Of a DNA stretch of 15,599 nt, positions 7,279 through 14,287 are shown one piece after another. Source of the stretch: RGIG1918 sp045536045. GTDB lineage: Bacteria; Cyanobacteriota; Vampirovibrionia; Gastranaerophilales; Gastranaerophilaceae. The position numbers and the translations under genes are program-made. How positions within the stretch are numbered: the stretch's first letter is position 1; each line of letters begins with the position of its first letter. The DNA lies in assembly GCA_045536045.1 (NCBI GenBank), contig JAZSMU010000118.1, positions 1 to 15,599 of the forward strand, given 5' to 3'. The notes beneath the pieces are model-generated. The model did not search any database. It saw nothing but the letters and a program-made list of their open reading frames with translations, and was not told where the DNA came from.

Positions 7279-8436
7279 ATGAATGAAAAGAAAACGGTTT
7301 TAGCACTTAGTATGGGGCATTTTGCAGTTGATATTTTTTCGTCTGCAATAGTTCCTCTGTATCCATATTTAGTTCAAAAAATGGGTATAACTTTGGCTAC
7401 AATTAGCTTTATAATTGCTCTTGCACACTTAATGTCATCTATGATGCAACCTCTGTTTGGTTTTTTTGCAGATAAAACACGCCACAGATTTTTTATGTTT
7501 TGGGGGCTTGCAATTTCTTCTATATTTTTGCCTCTTGCAATGCATTCAAAATCAGTTATTCCTCTTGCTGTTTTCTTTATAATTGGCGTTGGTGGAAATG
7601 CTCTTTTTCATCCTCAAGTTACAACTTTGGTTAATGTATTTTGTAAAAATAATTCTAAACTTTCTAAATATATGGGAATATTTTTGGGAGCAGGGACAAT
7701 CGGTTATGCAATTGCACCAATGCTTTCAAGCTCAATTGTGCAATATTTAGGAATAGATTGGGTATTTTTATTCTCTGCAGTTGGAATTTTTTCTTTAATT
7801 CTTTTATATATATCTACCCCAAAAATTCCAATAGAGTCTGTTTCAATAGACAAAAAGCCATTTTTGCCAATCATGAAAGAAATATTTTCATCTGGCAAAA
7901 TGATAAATTTGACTTATATTTCTGTTGTAAAATCTTTTGTTAGTATGTCTTTTGCAACTTATTTTCCATTTATTCTAGCTCGTCATGGCTTTAGTCTTTC
8001 TCAAACAGGTTTAATTATTACACTTTTCTTTGCAAATGCTGGAATTGCGACAATGCTAAGCTCTAAAATTGAAAAATTAATGGGTGTTAGAAACCTAATT
8101 AGAATGGCATTTATCGTTATTTTGCCTTTAGCAATTCTGTTTTTAAATTTATTGAATTATTCAAAAATATTTTCTGTTTTAGTATTTATATTTACTGGAT
8201 TTTTTGTGTTCTTATCTGTTAGTGTTACTGTTGTTCTTGCACAAAAATTTATGCCAGAGCATAAAGGTGTGGTTTCAGGTGTTACACAAGGATTTTCTTG
8301 GGGAATTGCTGCAATTTTAATTGCTCCTTTGGGTATTTTGGCTCAAAATGTTTCAATTGAATCTGCTATATATTTAACTTCAACCATTTCGTTTTTAACA
8401 GGAATTTTCTTTGTTTCTCGTGATTTAGAATATTAA
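7279..8436 (+). CDS. MFS transporter, fosmidomycin-resistance-like
   Basis: A 385-residue polytopic inner-membrane protein with about 11-12 hydrophobic helices. It has the MFS motif A between helices 2 and 3 (GFFADKTRHR, residues 61-70), an N-terminal GHFAVDIFSSAIVPLYPYL and a GVGGNALFHPQ segment, features I associate with the Fsr (fosmidomycin resistance protein) branch of drug:H+ antiporters. By family it would export a small molecule using the proton gradient; the true substrate is unknown, and Fsr naming should not be read as proven resistance. No ribosome site of its own is visible and the gap to purH is two bases, so its output is probably tied to that of purH, which makes a purine-related metabolite a candidate substrate (inference). 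Confidence 0.88.
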   Translation: MNEKKTVLALSMGHFAVDIFSSAIVPLYPYLVQKMGITLATISFIIALAHLMSSMMQPLFGFFADKTRHRFFMFWGLAISSIFLPLAMHSKSVIPLAVFFIIGVGGNALFHPQVTTLVNVFCKNNSKLSKYMGIFLGAGTIGYAIAPMLSSSIVQYLGIDWVFLFSAVGIFSLILLYISTPKIPIESVSIDKKPFLPIMKEIFSSGKMINLTYISVVKSFVSMSFATYFPFILARHGFSLSQTGLIITLFFANAGIATMLSSKIEKLMGVRNLIRMAFIVILPLAILFLNLLNYSKIFSVLVFIFTGFFVFLSVSVTVVLAQKFMPEHKGVVSGVTQGFSWGIAAILIAPLGILAQNVSIESAIYLTSTISFLTGIFFVSRDLEY

Positions 8437-8493
8437 TGCTAGACAACAGGGGCAAAAATTTTGTAAGATATTTTTATATTTTATGGAGTTTAT

Positions 8494-9789
8494 ATGTCTT
8501 TAGTTGATACAGTTTTGAATATAAGTTCTGCAATGCAAGCTATGCTTGATTTTTTAGCAGAAGATGAGGTATTAGGGAATGATTTTGAAGAATTTTTGAA
8601 AAAATATTCTATTGAAATTGTTAACCAAAATCAACTTACAAAAATTATGCTTTTTTATATTTTTGACTGTAGAATGGCTGACGGCAAAAGAGTTTTAGAC
8701 TATATTCAAGAAAATAAAGTGGCAGATGATAAAACAATTGTTGCTTTTAAAAATTCCTATACTTCTGTTTTTAAAATAAATAAAATTGCTGAGTCAATGC
8801 TTTTTGTTGATTCTATTGCAAATGAAAAGTCTTACGAATTGATTACTCTAACCAAAACTTCAACAATGAGGGAAATTGGCTTAAAAGATTATATTGAAGC
8901 TAGAATTATTAAAATTGATGATAATTATTTTGTTTTAAATATTGATGAAGTTATTTCTTCAAATAATTATTTAAGAGCTTTGTCTTTAGGTGTTAATTAT
9001 CTTGTTAAAAATCCTAAAAATATCTATTGGGATAATGACGCTAAATATAAAGAATTTGAAGAAATTGTTGATATTATGACAAAAAGCTTTATTAAATGCA
9101 CAGGGCAAAAGTGTACCATTACAACAAGCAAGCTAGCAGATGGACTTTTAGAATATTTTAATTTTTACCACCATAATATGTTAAAAGATGGGCAAAAATT
9201 GGAAAATTATATTTCTGATAAATATGATTATAAATATTTTGACATAAATGAGCTTAAATCAAATTCATCAATAAATGACCTTGCTTTTGATAATATGGCT
9301 GGAGGTTTTTCGGTTCATAATGCCAATTATTCTGTCGGTTTTTGGGTTGATGATGATTTGGGTATTTTCATTATTCCAAACCTTGCAATCTTTTTTGAAA
9401 TCTTTAAAGTGCAAGATGGCGACTTGAGAAATCAAATTGAGGGTTGGAGAGAATGTATTCAAGAATTTTTAACTTTAGATAAAATTCCTGTAAGTGTTCT
9501 AGAATATGCATTTTCTCTGAATAAACACCCTCTTCAAATTATCAATGAAGCAATGTATGAAAATTTTAAATCAATTGAAGATGTTATTAAATACTATAAG
9601 TTTGAATATAATGAATTTAAGCGTTTTTCGCCAACTTTAGTTTTGTATAATTCAGGACTGTTTGGCAAAATTTTAGATGAATTAGATAGGTTAGATGCTA
9701 TTGAATCACTTCCAAAAGATGTTGGCAGAAACGACCCTTGCCCGTGTGGTAGTGGAAAAAAATATAAAAATTGCTGTTTAAATAAATAA
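8494..9789 (+). CDS. Uncharacterised protein with a C-terminal SEC-C zinc motif
   Basis: The 431-residue protein ends with a textbook SEC-C motif, GRNDPCPCGSGKKYKNCC (411-428), whose Cys416, Cys418, Cys427 and Cys428 bind one zinc ion, as at the end of SecA. The rest (1-405) is soluble, mostly helical-looking and rich in charged residues, and matches no family I can name. SEC-C tails are found on SecA and on many otherwise unrelated proteins, so SecA function should not be assumed; there is no Walker A motif and no DEAD-box. In SecA the motif binds SecB or ribosomes. A GGAG ribosome site lies upstream, after a 57-base gap from the transporter gene with no terminator. The thioredoxin-like gene follows 12 bases later. 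Confidence 0.82.
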   Translation: MSLVDTVLNISSAMQAMLDFLAEDEVLGNDFEEFLKKYSIEIVNQNQLTKIMLFYIFDCRMADGKRVLDYIQENKVADDKTIVAFKNSYTSVFKINKIAESMLFVDSIANEKSYELITLTKTSTMREIGLKDYIEARIIKIDDNYFVLNIDEVISSNNYLRALSLGVNYLVKNPKNIYWDNDAKYKEFEEIVDIMTKSFIKCTGQKCTITTSKLADGLLEYFNFYHHNMLKDGQKLENYISDKYDYKYFDINELKSNSSINDLAFDNMAGGFSVHNANYSVGFWVDDDLGIFIIPNLAIFFEIFKVQDGDLRNQIEGWRECIQEFLTLDKIPVSVLEYAFSLNKHPLQIINEAMYENFKSIEDVIKYYKFEYNEFKRFSPTLVLYNSGLFGKILDELDRLDAIESLPKDVGRNDPCPCGSGKKYKNCCLNK

Positions 9790-9801
9790 GGAGATAAAAA
9801 A

Positions 9802-10299
9802 ATGAGTGATGAAAATCAAGTAGTTGAAGAAAAACAATTTACTAAGTGTTGGAAAAAATTAGTTATTGCAAACACAGTAGTTGCTGTTGTTGCCTTAATT
9901 CTATCTTTAGTTTTCCCAATTGTTATGCTATTTACATATGTTGCAAATCCAAATTTAAAGTATGCCCGTGTCGTTATTTCTAAAAAATATGATAAAGGTC
10001 AAACTTTAACAAAAGCACTTGAAACTAAAAAGGATACAATTGTCCTATTTTATGCAGATTGGTGTGGATACTGCAAGCGTTTTGCTCCACAATTCCATAA
10101 AGTAACTAAAACAAAAGAATTTAAAAAAGATTTTGCAGTTGCTTATGTAAATTGTGATGCTCCTGAAAATGCTGAACTTGTTAGAGCATATGGGATTAAA
10201 GGTTTTCCAACCGTTTATCTAATTGAAGAAGATGGAGATAAAAAACAAATTCAAGTTGGTGAATTTTACGCTAAAGATTTCTTAAAAAATTTAAAATAA
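9802..10299 (+). CDS. Membrane-anchored thioredoxin-like protein
   Basis: The 165-residue protein has a lysine-containing N-terminus, one long hydrophobic helix (about residues 21-47) and a thioredoxin fold (about 60-165). The active site is Trp87-Cys88-Gly89-Tyr90-Cys91, and Pro136 in GFPT is the expected cis-proline. The positive charges before the helix predict N-in/C-out topology, so the redox domain would work outside the inner membrane, as an oxidase, reductase or isomerase for exported cysteine proteins. Candidates in this window with several cysteines are the prepilin (171 residues seen, four globular cysteines). A strong AAGGAGA ribosome site precedes the ATG. It is the last gene of the surE run and is followed at once by a terminator. 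Confidence 0.9.
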   Translation: MSDENQVVEEKQFTKCWKKLVIANTVVAVVALILSLVFPIVMLFTYVANPNLKYARVVISKKYDKGQTLTKALETKKDTIVLFYADWCGYCKRFAPQFHKVTKTKEFKKDFAVAYVNCDAPENAELVRAYGIKGFPTVYLIEEDGDKKQIQVGEFYAKDFLKNLK

Positions 10300-10315
10300 T
10301 TTGAATTTTTGAATA

Positions 10316-10344
10316 AAAAAACAGGGCTTAGTGCCCTGTTTTTT
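10316..10344. terminator. Bidirectional rho-independent terminator
   Basis: A stem of CAGGGC paired with GCCCTG around a TTAGT loop is extended by six A's on the left and six T's on the right. It therefore reads as a terminator on both strands and serves the convergent thioredoxin and leuB ends. Confidence 0.9.
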
Positions 10345-10356
10345 ATGAAGTATATT

Positions 10357-11448
10357 TTATTTTGCAATATTTAAAACTTCAGCAGAGATTAAATCTCCAA
10401 GTTTAGAACAGCCCACAAGAGTTGTTCCTTCGGTTAAAATATCTCTTGTTCTATAGCCTTCCCTTAAAACATTTTTAATCGCATTTTCAATTAAATCATA
10501 TGCTTCAGAATTATCAAAGCTATATTTCATCATCATTCCAGCAGACAATATTGTTGCAATTGGATTAACAACATCTTGCCCTTTAAGGTCTGGAGCTGAG
10601 CCATGAATTGGTTCATACATTGCGTGAGATTTATTATCAGACAAGCTTGCACTAGGTAATAAACCTAATGAACCAGATAACATTGAAGCTTCATCCGATA
10701 AAATATCTCCAAAAATATTTCCTGTAACAATTGTGTCAAATTGTTTTGGAGCTCTGATTAATTGCATTGCTGCAGCGTCAACATACATATGAGATAGCTC
10801 AACTTCTGGATAATTTTTTGCTTCATCTACAACAATTTCTCTCCAAAGTCTTGAAACATCTAAAACATTTGCTTTATCAACTGAGCAAAGTTTTTTTCCT
10901 CTTTTCATTGCTGTTTCAAAAGCAATTTTGGCAATTCTTCTAACTTCGTCTTCCCAATAAATCATATTATTAAAGCCAACTTTTTTGCCATTTTGAACCT
11001 CAACGCCTTTTGGTTCTCCAAAATAAACATCTCCTGTTAGCTCTCTTATAATCATAATATCAACGCCAGATACAATGTCTGATTTAAGTGGGCTAGATGT
11101 AACTAATTCGTCCCAAACAATTGCAGGGCGTAGGTTTGCAAAAAGGTTTAATGCTTTTCTAATTCCCAAAAGTGCTCTTTCTGGGCGAACTTCTGGAGGA
11201 AGTGTATCATATTTCCAATCGCCAACAGCACCAAGCATGGTAGCGTCTGAAGCTTTTGCAAGCTCAATTGTTGAATCTGGAAGTGGTGTTTTGAATTCAT
11301 CATAAGCACAACCACCGATTAGTGCTTCTTCAAAATTAAATTTAATATCGTAAACTTTTTCAATTGAAGCTAAAACTTTTTTTGCTTCAGCCATAATCTC
11401 TGGACCAACTCCATCTCCAGCTAGTGTTGCTATATTATATGTTGTCAT
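10357..11448 (-). CDS. leuB: 3-isopropylmalate dehydrogenase
   Basis: LeuB oxidatively decarboxylates 3-isopropylmalate to 2-oxoisocaproate with NAD+ in leucine synthesis. At 363 residues it has normal length. The substrate arginines are present in IRKALNLFANLRP (Arg97, Arg107) and RELTGDVYFG (Arg135), with catalytic Tyr142 and Lys192 and metal-binding Asp224, Asp248 and Asp252 (GNIFGDILSDEASML). The later HGSAPD segment belongs to the NAD+ site, which supports LeuB over isocitrate dehydrogenase. Its ATG directly follows the TAA of leuD; the AGGAG ribosome site lies inside the end of leuD, so the two are co-transcribed and probably coupled. It ends at the shared terminator. Confidence 0.96.
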   Translation of the reverse strand: MTTYNIATLAGDGVGPEIMAEAKKVLASIEKVYDIKFNFEEALIGGCAYDEFKTPLPDSTIELAKASDATMLGAVGDWKYDTLPPEVRPERALLGIRKALNLFANLRPAIVWDELVTSSPLKSDIVSGVDIMIIRELTGDVYFGEPKGVEVQNGKKVGFNNMIYWEDEVRRIAKIAFETAMKRGKKLCSVDKANVLDVSRLWREIVVDEAKNYPEVELSHMYVDAAAMQLIRAPKQFDTIVTGNIFGDILSDEASMLSGSLGLLPSASLSDNKSHAMYEPIHGSAPDLKGQDVVNPIATILSAGMMMKYSFDNSEAYDLIENAIKNVLREGYRTRDILTEGTTLVGCSKLGDLISAEVLNIAK

Positions 11449-11949
11449 TTATACTCCTAACTTTTTCTTTGTGTATTCAACCAGTCCACCAGCATTAATT
11501 AATTCTTGAATTTCTGCTGGGAATTTTGAGCATGGATATTCTTTTCCTTTTGTAATGTTTTTAATAATTCCTTGTTCAATATCTAAGCTCAATTCGTCGC
11601 CCATTTGAGTGTCTTTAACTAATTCTTCGCTTTCAATAATAATTAAGCCAATATTAATTGCGTTTCTATAAAATATTCTTGCAAAAGTTTTTGCAATAAC
11701 TGCTTGAACTCCTGATGCCTTAATTGAAATTGGGGCATGCTCTCTTGAGCTACCACAACCAAAATTATCGCCAGCAACAATAAAATCGCCTTCTTGAACA
11801 TTTGCTGAGAAAGTTTGGTCAATGTCTTCCATACAATGGCTTGCAAGCTCTTTTGGGTCTGATGTGTTAAGGTATCTAGCAGGAATAATCACATCTGTAT
11901 CAACATCATCACCGTAAACCCATGCTTTTCCGTTTTTTGAATTTATCAT
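11449..11949 (-). CDS. leuD: 3-isopropylmalate dehydratase small subunit
   Basis: LeuD pairs with LeuC to isomerise 2-isopropylmalate to 3-isopropylmalate. The 166-residue form is the short type seen in cyanobacteria, clostridia and archaea. It has WVYGDDVDTDVIIPARYL near the N-terminus, the YLNT loop that helps set substrate choice, and FGCGSSREHAP (63-73), the swivel-domain signature. The frame is open back to 12000, but the ATG at 11949 is preferred: a GGAG ribosome site lies about eight bases before it and the protein then begins like its relatives. The catalytic iron-sulfur subunit LeuC is not adjacent; the next gene upstream is on the other strand, so leuC must lie elsewhere. Homoaconitase-like small subunits look similar, but the neighbouring leuB supports leucine synthesis. 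Confidence 0.93.
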   Translation of the reverse strand: MINSKNGKAWVYGDDVDTDVIIPARYLNTSDPKELASHCMEDIDQTFSANVQEGDFIVAGDNFGCGSSREHAPISIKASGVQAVIAKTFARIFYRNAINIGLIIIESEELVKDTQMGDELSLDIEQGIIKNITKGKEYPCSKFPAEIQELINAGGLVEYTKKKLGV

Positions 11950-11988
11950 ACATATGCTCCATTTACTTTTAATTTTTCTTTTTTTATT

Positions 11989-11994
11989 ATTATA
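11989..11994 (-). promoter_or_regulatory. -10 element of the leuDB operon
   Basis: A consensus TATAAT (11994-11989 on the minus strand) predicts a start near 11982 and a leader of about 33 bases with the GGAG site. The leader is too short for a leucine attenuator or T-box, and the -35 is weak. Confidence 0.4.
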
Positions 11995-12025
11995 TTGCAA
12001 AACAAAAGAAAATAAAGATTATATT
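11995..12025 (+). promoter_or_regulatory. Promoter of the small winged-helix gene
   Basis: TTGCAA (11995-12000) is followed by a -10 of TTATAT/TATATT (12019-12025) at 18-19 bases. It predicts a start near 12031-12033, next to the first of two in-frame ATGs. Confidence 0.45.
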
Positions 12026-12050
12026 AGTTAGTATGAAAGGAACATTAACA

Positions 12051-12248
12051 ATGCAAGAAACAATTATTGAAAAAGTAGGACAAATCTACAACTACCTTAA
12101 CGAAAGAGGCGAAGTTACTACTACAAAAATGAAAAAAGACCTTAACTTAGACGACAACTTTGCTGCTATGGGTCTTGGTTGGTTAGCTCGTGAAGACAAA
12201 ATCAACTTTGTTAAACGTGGTGCTCACACAAAAATTTCTTTAAGATAG
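12051..12248 (+). CDS. Small winged-helix protein (DUF2582-like)
   Basis: The 65-residue product resembles DUF2582 winged-helix proteins: an N-terminal helix with IYNYLNERGEVTTTKMKKDL and the signature GLGWLAREDKI, followed by a short basic wing. A DNA-binding role is inferred from the fold only. Codon choice is unlike the neighbours: all five Asn are AAC, both Tyr TAC, all four Asp GAC and the single His CAC, whereas the surrounding genes favour T-ending codons. That is the usual mark of a strongly expressed gene, so an abundant nucleoid-type protein is possible. An ATG at 12033 is in frame, but AAAGGA at 12036-12041 is well placed for the ATG at 12051, and the family begins there. The gene has its own promoter and terminator. 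Confidence 0.85.
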   Translation: MQETIIEKVGQIYNYLNERGEVTTTKMKKDLNLDDNFAAMGLGWLAREDKINFVKRGAHTKISLR

Positions 12249-12272
12249 TTTTAAATTAAAAGAAATAAATGG

Positions 12273-12301
12273 AAAAGTCGCTTAATTTAAGCGACTTTTT
12301 T
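12273..12301 (+). terminator. Rho-independent terminator after the winged-helix gene
   Basis: AAGTCGCTTA (12275-12284) pairs with TAAGCGACTT (12288-12297) around a three-base loop, with A's before and six T's after (12296-12301). A single-gene transcript is therefore expected. Confidence 0.9.
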
Positions 12302-12310
12302 AATGCAATA

Positions 12311-12319
12311 TGTTATAAT
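12311..12319 (+). promoter_or_regulatory. Extended -10 promoter of the glycosyltransferase gene
   Basis: TGTTATAAT directly after the terminator predicts a start near 12326 and a 27-base leader with the GAGGA ribosome site. No -35 is evident. Confidence 0.55.
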
Positions 12320-12352
12320 AATCTCATCAACTACTTATATCTTTGAGGAAAA

Positions 12353-13201
12353 ATGAGAAATACTATTTTATTCATCATTAAAGAAGATGAATACTTGAAG
12401 TTTCGGCATGAATTTTTTTGTGAAATTTTAAGGAAAAGCTTTAAATTAACAACTTTGGTTATTTTAAAAGATTGGAGAAGGGAATTTTTAGATACTCCTT
12501 TTAATTCTAAAAAATATAAAGCTACAATTATTTGGGGCGAAATTTTTGATACAAAACTATTAAGTGAAATTAAAACTTCTAATTTTATTTTTGTTCCAAT
12601 GGCAGATTGTATTCATATGAAAAAACTTGTTTGGTGGTTCAGACTAAGGAATTTTAAAACAATTTGTTTTTCAAAAAGATTATCAGAAGCACTTTTAAAA
12701 CACAATTTTAAGCTTTTTAATTTTCTTTATGTTCCAAATTTAAATAAAAATATTGTTAAACTTCCAAAAAGAATTTCAGACAAAAGAGCCTTGAATGTTT
12801 ATATTAATGGCGAAATTAATCCTAAAACTCAAAAAATTATTGACAAAATTTTTAAATTTCAAAAATACAATATTCATAATAAACTTCAAAAGAATACTCA
12901 TCTTTATTTATCTCTCAATAAATATTCTGGGCTTGATAGGGATTTTCTTGAGGCAATTTCTATGGGAATTGTTCCAATTGCTCCAAATTCTTACAATTTA
13001 AATGACTATGTTTTTCATAATAAAACAGGTTATTTATATAAATATGACCTTCCTTTGTTTATTGATTTTTCAAATATAAATGAAGTGCAGACTAATCTTC
13101 TAAATTTTGTTAATGTAAATTCGCACAGGTGGAAAATTAAATCTAAGCAAATTGATGGAATTATAAGGCTCAAAAACCATTCTTCCCTTGATTATGATTA
13201 A
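12353..13201 (+). CDS. Short GT-B-type glycosyltransferase (GT4-like C-terminal half)
   Basis: The 282-residue protein is recognisable only near its C-terminus, where LEAISMGIVPIAPNS (199-213) and the following NDYVFHNKTGYLY match the nucleotide-sugar-binding end of GT4-type glycosyltransferases (Glu200 is the second Glu of the usual E-x7-E pair; the first is not conserved). The N-terminal 140 residues are divergent, and the protein is about 80-100 residues shorter than ordinary GT4 enzymes. It has no signal peptide or clear membrane helix, is lysine-rich, and probably works at the cytoplasmic membrane face on a surface glycan. The donor and acceptor cannot be told. A GAGGAAAA ribosome site precedes the ATG. 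The protease gene starts 21 bases later from its own promoter. Confidence 0.65.
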   Translation: MRNTILFIIKEDEYLKFRHEFFCEILRKSFKLTTLVILKDWRREFLDTPFNSKKYKATIIWGEIFDTKLLSEIKTSNFIFVPMADCIHMKKLVWWFRLRNFKTICFSKRLSEALLKHNFKLFNFLYVPNLNKNIVKLPKRISDKRALNVYINGEINPKTQKIIDKIFKFQKYNIHNKLQKNTHLYLSLNKYSGLDRDFLEAISMGIVPIAPNSYNLNDYVFHNKTGYLYKYDLPLFIDFSNINEVQTNLLNFVNVNSHRWKIKSKQIDGIIRLKNHSSLDYD

Positions 13202-13216
13202 AAAAATTAATATAAT
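13188..13216 (+). promoter_or_regulatory. Promoter of the metalloprotease-TPR gene, probably leaderless
   Basis: TTGATT (13188-13193), a 17-base spacer and consensus TATAAT (13211-13216) place the start at about 13223, the A of the ATG. The -35 lies inside the end of the glycosyltransferase gene. No ribosome site precedes the ATG. Confidence 0.65.
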
Positions 13217-13222
13217 TTATTT

Positions 13223-14209
13223 ATGAAAAAGATTTTAAGTTTATTTTTATTTTTAGTTTTATGTATTTCAACTGCCTATTGTGCAGCTGACCACTATTTA
13301 GAAAGAGCAGTTAGCGATAAAGGCGAGGCTAATGCTTGGCGTCATATGCCAGTTAGTGTGTATGTTCAAAATAATCCTTATAGACCAGTTGTTATTGAAG
13401 CATTCCAAACTTGGCAAAGGGCACTTGGTGGTATGGTTAGATTTACTTTAGCAAATAGTTCTTCAAGTGCTGATATAAACGTTGTTTTTGTTAGCCAACT
13501 TCCAGGTTCAACTGTTGGTTTAACTTCTAATCGTGCCGAAGGCGGCAGAATTACTAGCTCAAAAGTTCAGCTTTTGGCTCCTAGATATATTCCATCAAAG
13601 TCTGATGATATTTACTCTACTGCTTTGCATGAAATTGGGCACGCACTTGGTATTAATGGACATAGCTCTGACAAGGGAGATGTTTTATATCCTTCAACAT
13701 CTGTACATTCTGGGCGTGCTAAATTGTCTTCAAGAGATATTAAAACTGTTAAATGGTTATATACAGTCAAGCAAGAAACTTTAAATAAATACAAAAATAA
13801 TTTAAAAGGTTCAAAAATTGCTGAAGCCGAAGCTTATGTTAGAAAATTCCCACATTCTGAAGTTGGCTGGAGTAATTTAGGTATAGCTTATGCTGATAAT
13901 AAGATGTATGCTAAATCTGAACTTGCATATAAAAAAGCAATCCAAATTAATCCAAGAGCCTATACTCCATACCATAATTTAGCAATTACTTATCATAGGC
14001 AGAAAAAATACTCTTCTGCATTTAATACGGCGAAAAAGGTATATCAAATTAAACCAAATCTTGAAAGCTTAGATTTTGTTACTAGTTTTATTTACAATGC
14101 TGAATCTAAAAGTCAAGCACGACAAATTTATCTTTCATACGTAAATAAACATCCTTCGCAAAAAAAATCTAGTGAGCTAATAAAAATTCGCAAAAGAGTT
14201 ATTTATTAA
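13223..14209 (+). CDS. Secreted matrixin-like zinc metalloprotease with C-terminal TPRs
   Basis: Residues 1-21 form a signal peptide (two lysines, a hydrophobic core rich in Leu and Phe, then TAYCA), so the protein is exported; the Cys20 context is a poor lipobox. Residues 25-180 are a matrixin-type domain with the zinc motif HEIGHALGINGH: ligands His136, His140 and His147, and catalytic Glu137. The third histidine is one position later than in classical HExxHxxGxxH metzincins; from memory this spacing recurs in bacterial relatives with LGxxGHS. The following DVLYPS segment is where the Met-turn should be, but Leu155 replaces methionine. Residues 212-245 and 246-279 are two TPR units. The protein may cut envelope or extracellular proteins, with the TPRs choosing the target (inference). 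No propeptide with a cysteine switch was seen. Confidence 0.85.
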   Translation: MKKILSLFLFLVLCISTAYCAADHYLERAVSDKGEANAWRHMPVSVYVQNNPYRPVVIEAFQTWQRALGGMVRFTLANSSSSADINVVFVSQLPGSTVGLTSNRAEGGRITSSKVQLLAPRYIPSKSDDIYSTALHEIGHALGINGHSSDKGDVLYPSTSVHSGRAKLSSRDIKTVKWLYTVKQETLNKYKNNLKGSKIAEAEAYVRKFPHSEVGWSNLGIAYADNKMYAKSELAYKKAIQINPRAYTPYHNLAITYHRQKKYSSAFNTAKKVYQIKPNLESLDFVTSFIYNAESKSQARQIYLSYVNKHPSQKKSSELIKIRKRVIY

Positions 14210-14223
14210 TTTAATATTTTGCC

Positions 14224-14251
14224 AAAAACTATAATCCATGATATAGTTTTT
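14224..14251 (+). terminator. AT-rich hairpin terminator after the protease gene
   Basis: AAAAACTATA pairs over 10 bases with TATAGTTTTT around an eight-base loop and ends in five T's. The stem is mostly A-T, so it may be a weak terminator letting some transcription reach RNase Y. Confidence 0.5.
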
Positions 14252-14287
14252 AATAATTAGTATTAAATATAGATAGAATATAAATAA

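Noticed and set aside
11950..12000. 17-residue N-terminal extension of LeuD
   Set aside because: It would begin upstream of the predicted transcription start and overlap the promoter; the GGAG site favours 11949.
11989..12000. TTGCAA at 11995-12000 as a second shared -35 for divergent genes
   Set aside because: On the minus strand it touches the leuD -10 box directly, leaving no spacer, so it cannot be its -35.
12353..13201. Recent horizontal transfer of the glycosyltransferase gene because of its high AT content and divergence
   Set aside because: Its composition is only slightly more AT-rich than its neighbours and no mobile element or repeat flanks it.
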